Assembly (NCBI GenBank): GCA_032433765.1
Contig: JAVIAB010000092.1
Coordinates: 34,510,034-34,574,033 of the forward strand
Direction: 5' to 3'
Length of the DNA stretch: 64,000 bases
Origin: Megaustenia siamemsis
Taxonomy: Eukaryota > Mollusca > Gastropoda > Stylommatophora > Ariophantidae
Each line of letters starts with the position of its first letter. Position 1 is the first letter of the stretch. Under the pieces are notes generated by a model, which saw nothing but the letters and a program-made list of their open reading frames with translations, did not search any database and had not been told where the DNA came from. The translations under genes and the position numbers were made by a program. Positions 59,720-64,000 of this stretch are shown here, one piece after another.

Positions 59720-60195
59720 TTCTGTGCTAGACATGATTCATTTCTTGGTGTTTTTCCGCGAAACCATGGCTCATATCTTAATGTGTTTCTGTGCTAGCCA
59801 TGGATCATATCTTGGTGTGTTTCTGTGCTATCAATGGCTCATATCCTAGCTTGTGTGTGTGTGCTGGCCATGGCTCATATCTTGGTGTGTTCGTGTTAAT
59901 CATGTCTCATATCTTTATGTGTGTATGTGTTTAGTCATATCTCATATCTTAGTGTGTATCTGTGTTAGTCATGTGTCATGTATTTGTGTGTGCATGTCTG
60001 GGTTAGTGATATCTCATACCTTTGTGTGCATGTCTATGTTAGTCATATCTGATATCTTTCTGTGCATGCATATGTTAGGCATGTGTCATATCTTAGTGCG
60101 TGCCTGTCTATGTCAGTCATATCTCGTATCGTTGTGTGCATGTCTGTGTTAGTCACATCACATATCTTTGAGTGGGCATGTCTGTGTTAGTCACC
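59720..60195 (+). repeat. 34-38-bp minisatellite, unit 2
   Basis: Same copy order and drift as 30985-31458. Confidence 0.82.
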
Positions 60196-60527
60196 TCTAG
60201 TGACTCGGGTATATGGTGCTCGTAAATCTGGGAGGGCCGACCATCTAAGGGCAGAATCCCCCTACAGAAAAGACAATCTGCTGCCTTGCAGGAAGATTGG
60301 GGACAATCAAAGGCTAAGGAAAGCAAACCTGAATAAAATGCTGGCTGAAATCGGATGCACTGGGCCACTGGCGCAGAACACAGTGCAACGTTTTAACGGG
60401 TGTTCAATCAGAGTGGATGTGGTAGACTCTAATTGTGATGTTATGCTTGTGGGGGCGATCAATACACTTAACCTGACTGCTGACGTAATGTGAGAGTCTG
60501 GAATCCTACTCAGATTGAGCCCTGATC

Positions 60528-60575
<48 letters not shown>
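60196..60575 (+). repeat. Unclassified repeat-like segment ending in (GA)n, unit 2
   Basis: Counterpart of 31459-31830. The GA run at 60531-60573 is longer. Confidence 0.4.
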
Positions 60576-60576
<1 letters not shown>

Positions 60577-60897
60577 TAATGTAAAAGAGAAATAAAGACG
60601 AGACAGAGGCAGACCAAGAAGAAGTTGTTTTTTCAAGACATCAATGAAATCTTCATATGTCAACAATAGAAGTGAAAGAACTGGCTAGAGGTAGTGAAGA
60701 TTGATATATTGTGCCTACTCTCACCTGGATTATCCCATTACTCAAAGCAGTTACCAAATATGTGGTCATAAGAAAATGTGGCACTATGTTTGAATGCATT
60801 AAATATTGATATATTACAATGATTTTACTAACATGCTAGAAATTATTCTTGCTTTGAAAAATAAAATGCATAATGTATATGATCATTGCTATTTCAG
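60576..60897 (+). other. Intron end before X5, unit 2
   Basis: Counterpart of 31831-32151. Nothing firm recognised. Confidence 0.35.
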
Positions 60898-60943
60898 GCG
60901 TTGACTAGCACTGAACGAATTGTGGCTGTTAGATTTATAGCTG
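60898..60943 (+). CDS. Exon X5, unit 2 (phase 0-1)
   Basis: Same 46 bp as 32152-32197. Its spare G joins X1 of unit 3 at 63260, repeating the cross-unit join seen between units 1 and 2 and giving two independent instances of the same in-frame connection. Confidence 0.55.
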
Positions 60944-61486
60944 GTATGTACACACGATTTTACTCTCTTTTTTACAAATCACCAAATAGACAAATTGAAA
61001 ATAAAAACATTTTTCAGTATAACAGTTCTTTTAATGAAAGTAAATAATGTGTTTGGTAGTTTTACTGGATGAGATGTTTGTGGAAAGCGCTTGAAGTAGC
61101 TTCAGATAAGAAAGAGATTGAACATTGAATCACTCTTGCAAACTACACCAAAATATAAAATGGTACACTCACCTGAAAAGAATGCTAAGAGATTCTATAG
61201 CATAGAAAACATGTACTGCAAGATGAGATGGAAGAAGTGCACTTGGGAGACTCAGAGTAAGATGAAATCTCAACATCCGAGAAACACTACCACGACATCA
61301 ATCGACAATAGTTGAGGCTGCCAGGAGAGCAGAAACTAAAACTGTGTAAATACATTTAACACCCGAAAGTGTATAAGAATAGATGCTGTGCAAATTGATT
61401 CCGTAATTTGAAAATAATTTTTAATGTAATAAATAATTCTTCAACTATGGTATATTTACAGATAATAGATTGTTGGTTCTTACTGA
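60944..61486 (+). other. Intron after X5, unit 2
   Basis: Counterpart of 32198-32740. Nothing recognised. Confidence 0.4.
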
Positions 61487-61866
61487 TGTACCCACTTTCC
61501 TTCCTTTCTTTCCATCTCATAACAATAGAAGTGTGATAGTGTGAAGTGGGTTTGTCAAGGAGGGAGAGTGAATCATAAAAAAACTGTGTGATTTTATTCA
61601 TTGTAACTAGAGTGATGAAATAGTCTCTCTCTCTCTCTCTCTTTCTCTTTCTCACTCGCTTACAAACACACCAATATATACACATCTATGTTTGTATATA
61701 TACAATCATCCCATCTGACATTCTAAACTTGGTTTCAGATTTTTAATTTCATTTGGACTTATTCTGTTACGAAATGTAGCTTGTTGGATTAAGCCTTCCT
61801 GAATGTGAGGTTTTATATCTTTGCGTGATATTCAAACTAATTAAAACAATTTCTTGAGAATCTAAT

Positions 61867-63165
61867 TCAATTAGAGAGACATATGAGCCGCGGCGGGCCC
61901 TAAGGGCATACACCCAGATACTCTTATCTTTTTCTAAATTTTCTTTTCTTCTTTAGCACGAAATTAATATTATCATTATGTTGACGTAGATGATCATTTC
62001 CTTATACAATCTTCTATCCACCACATCGTATCAATTCTGTTGTTGATTGTTTTCCATGCCATGACACCAGGCTATCTAGTATGTTGTACAAATATCAACA
62101 GGGCTGAAACTAAGAATGGCACAATGTTACATCTTCTCAATATTCCTGTATGGTGCAGAAACATGGACATTAGACAAGAAAACAGAACAGAAAATTGAAG
62201 CCTTTAAAATGTGGATTTATAGATGAATAGGTAGAATTGGATGGAAACAAAAGATAACAAACGATAAAGTTTTATAACAACTGAAATTAAAAAGAGAACT
62301 ACTAAATACAATTAATGACAAGACAAATGAAATTTTTGGGGCATGTTAAAAGACACAACAGCCTACTAAAAGTAATATTGGAAGGAAAAATACAAGGTAA
62401 AAGTGGCAGAGGCAGACCAAGACTAACATGGACGAGTAACATCGAAAGATGGCCAAGTCAATCTATGACAGCCTGCACCAACAAAGCTCGAAACAGAGCA
62501 GAATGGCGTTCCATGGTAGCCAACCTTCGTTGCGGAGAAGGCACACGATGATGATGATTAACCACGTATTAAAACTTTCCTCTTCTCATGATGTGACAGA
62601 AAAATGTTAATTGTTGCTTTCTGATGATTCTTAGGAGCTCCCTTTTTTGTGTTGGCCTCTTTGAGAGTTTCCTCGTTAGTATTTTTAGCTATCCGGGGAA
62701 CTTTAACAATTCTTCTGAGAAATCCCATCTCTGTTGACTCTAATCGTCATTTCATTGTTTGTATACCGTCCATGATTCGCTTTCATAGGTCACAATTGGC
62801 TCTATATAGCACCGATGAATTTTTCCTTCTCACTTCTATTGACATAGATTTGTTGCATAAGACGTATTTAATTTTCTGAAATGCTAAATTGGGCCTCAGT
62901 AATTCTGCTTTTTATTTCTGTGGTGCATCTTCCATCTGATGTTATTATTGCGCATAAGTATTTGACGCGTTGCACTTCTTTCAGATTTGTCTTGTTTAGT
63001 TTTATGCTGCATGATGGGGATGATTGTTTCTTCAATATGACCATTACTTCAGTTTTCTTTCTATTCAGACTGAGACTTTTCTTGTTGCTTTCTTGTAATA
63101 TTATGTCTATCATTTCTTGTAGTTTATTATATGTCTTTGCTATTAAGACTGATTAAATTAATATG
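61867..63165 (-). mobile_element. Nested LINE relics, unit 3
   Basis: Counterpart of 401-1685: minus-strand LINE at about 61887-62087 and 62559-63165, and the truncated + strand LINE at 62088-62558. The deletion junction is the same as in unit 1. Confidence 0.7.
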
Positions 63166-63259
63166 TTATTAATTAATATGTCAGAATAACATTGTATTTA
63201 TCTAATTTCTCCATGCTTTCATACATATGTTAAAAGTTTTATTGATTCTTACATTGCAG

Positions 63260-63304
63260 ATAAAGAGGAATATACAGGTTTAAACAGCTCTCTATCCAAA
63301 CTTA
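63260..63304 (+). CDS. Exon X1, unit 3 (phase 1-1)
   Basis: Same 45 bp and splice signals as in units 1 and 2 (ttgcag, gtaagt). It would continue the domain begun in X4 and X5 of unit 2. Confidence 0.55.
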
Positions 63305-63927
63305 GTAAGTGGTTTTTTTTTTAAATTTCAATTTGTAATATTACTGTAATCTTAACACTCAAAATTGCGTTTATTTTATACACAGAGACTATGCCGTATA
63401 AATTTTAAACTATTACTAGTCGTTGTCATCTTTTATTTCTCAATAGTATTACGTGATTAAACTTGCGTTGTTTAAAAGCTTAAAAAAATATGTATTTAAT
63501 ATTTAGTCTTTTTTTAATGATTGCATTCACCTTATGTTCAATATATTAACACTTAAATTACCAAAAACACATAATTAAATATTGCATTATAATGTCAGTG
63601 TGCTACACGTAGAAAAATATAAACAAGTATTTTGTTTTCATGTGTACGTGTTCCAGTTCTCTAATAAATAAATAAGAGCGTCACCTAAATCAATATATCT
63701 CCTGGAGCAGTAAATGTGAAATAAATAAAGGTGATTTTTGTAATACCTGTAATGTCATGCAGCCAGGTTTTAGATGTTGACAATTAAGTGTGATATTTGA
63801 AATGTGTAAACTTTAAAGAAAAAAAGGAACATTAAAGAAAACAAAGCAACTAATGGATTAAACTTTACAAATACCAGTATTCTCCACAATTATAATTTAT
63901 TACTATGCATTCAATTTATTGACACAG

Positions 63928-64000
63928 GAAATACAACCATATATATAACCAAGAAATTTCAGAACGGTTCAAGGGAAGTATTAGTAACCTTCACACCAAA
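63928..64000 (+). CDS. Exon X2, unit 3, cut by the window end
   Basis: The first 73 bp of X2 after acceptor gacacag, reading NTTIYITKKFQNGSREVLV and onward to the window edge. This shows that the module series continues beyond the window. Confidence 0.62.

Larger units (their letters stand above)
61487..64000 (+). repeat. Tandem module unit 3, 5' part only
   Basis: This third copy begins at 61487 and is cut by the window end inside exon X2. It shares with unit 1, against unit 2, the loss of the LINE 5' part (junction 62087/62088 matching 601/602), the loss of the microsatellite, and several single-base states in the LINE fragment. At a few other sites it matches unit 2 instead, for example the LINE-relic SNP at 62937. 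Confidence 0.9.

Overview
This window looks like the inside of one very large metazoan gene, or the middle of a tandem array of such genes. The gene encodes a mucin-like extracellular protein. The DNA is AT-rich and intron-rich, with microsatellites, 5'-truncated non-LTR retrotransposons, tRNA-derived SINEs and a dead mariner-like transposon. There are no bacterial-style operons, promoters or ribosome binding sites. The repeat types and the mucin style suggest a lophotrochozoan, perhaps a gastropod mollusc; that is inference only. No first exon, signal peptide, membrane anchor, stop exon or polyadenylation signal could be identified.

Large-scale layout: positions 1-32740 (unit 1), 32741-61486 (unit 2) and 61487-64000 (start of unit 3) are near-identical tandem copies of one module. 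Each complete unit holds the same exon series on the + strand: X1 (45 bp), X2 (131 bp), X3 (97 bp), an array of long Thr/Ser-rich mucin exons, X4 (164 bp) and X5 (46 bp). Unit 1 has four mucin exons and unit 2 has three. Splice phases are X1 1-1, X2 1-0, X3 0-1, mucin 1-1, X4 1-0 and X5 0-1. The chain therefore closes, and X5 of one unit joins X1 of the next in frame. Read this way the protein alternates a domain of about 160 residues (X4-X5-X1-X2-X3) with hundreds to about two thousand residues of PTS repeats. The domain is bracketed by two cysteines and rich in N-glycosylation sequons. I do not recognise its fold.

Second scale: inside each unit the mucin exon and its following intron of about 2.3 kb form a tandem repeat of about 4.3 kb, and each of these introns carries the same SINE and the same minus-strand LINE relic. 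Third scale: each mucin exon is built from a 33-bp minisatellite that encodes an 11-residue repeat of the form [11 protein letters not shown]. Most mucin exons end in a Pro/Glu-richer tail.

Units 1 and 2 differ by dated events: exon fusions, a 1.5-kb deletion, a 0.9-kb deletion shared by units 1 and 3 but not 2, a LINE insertion private to unit 1 and a SINE insertion private to unit 2. Three mucin exons carry one-base frameshifts. The remaining introns hold LINE relics on both strands, a mariner-like transposase relic, a decayed EGF-like exon, a 34-38-bp minisatellite and simple repeats.
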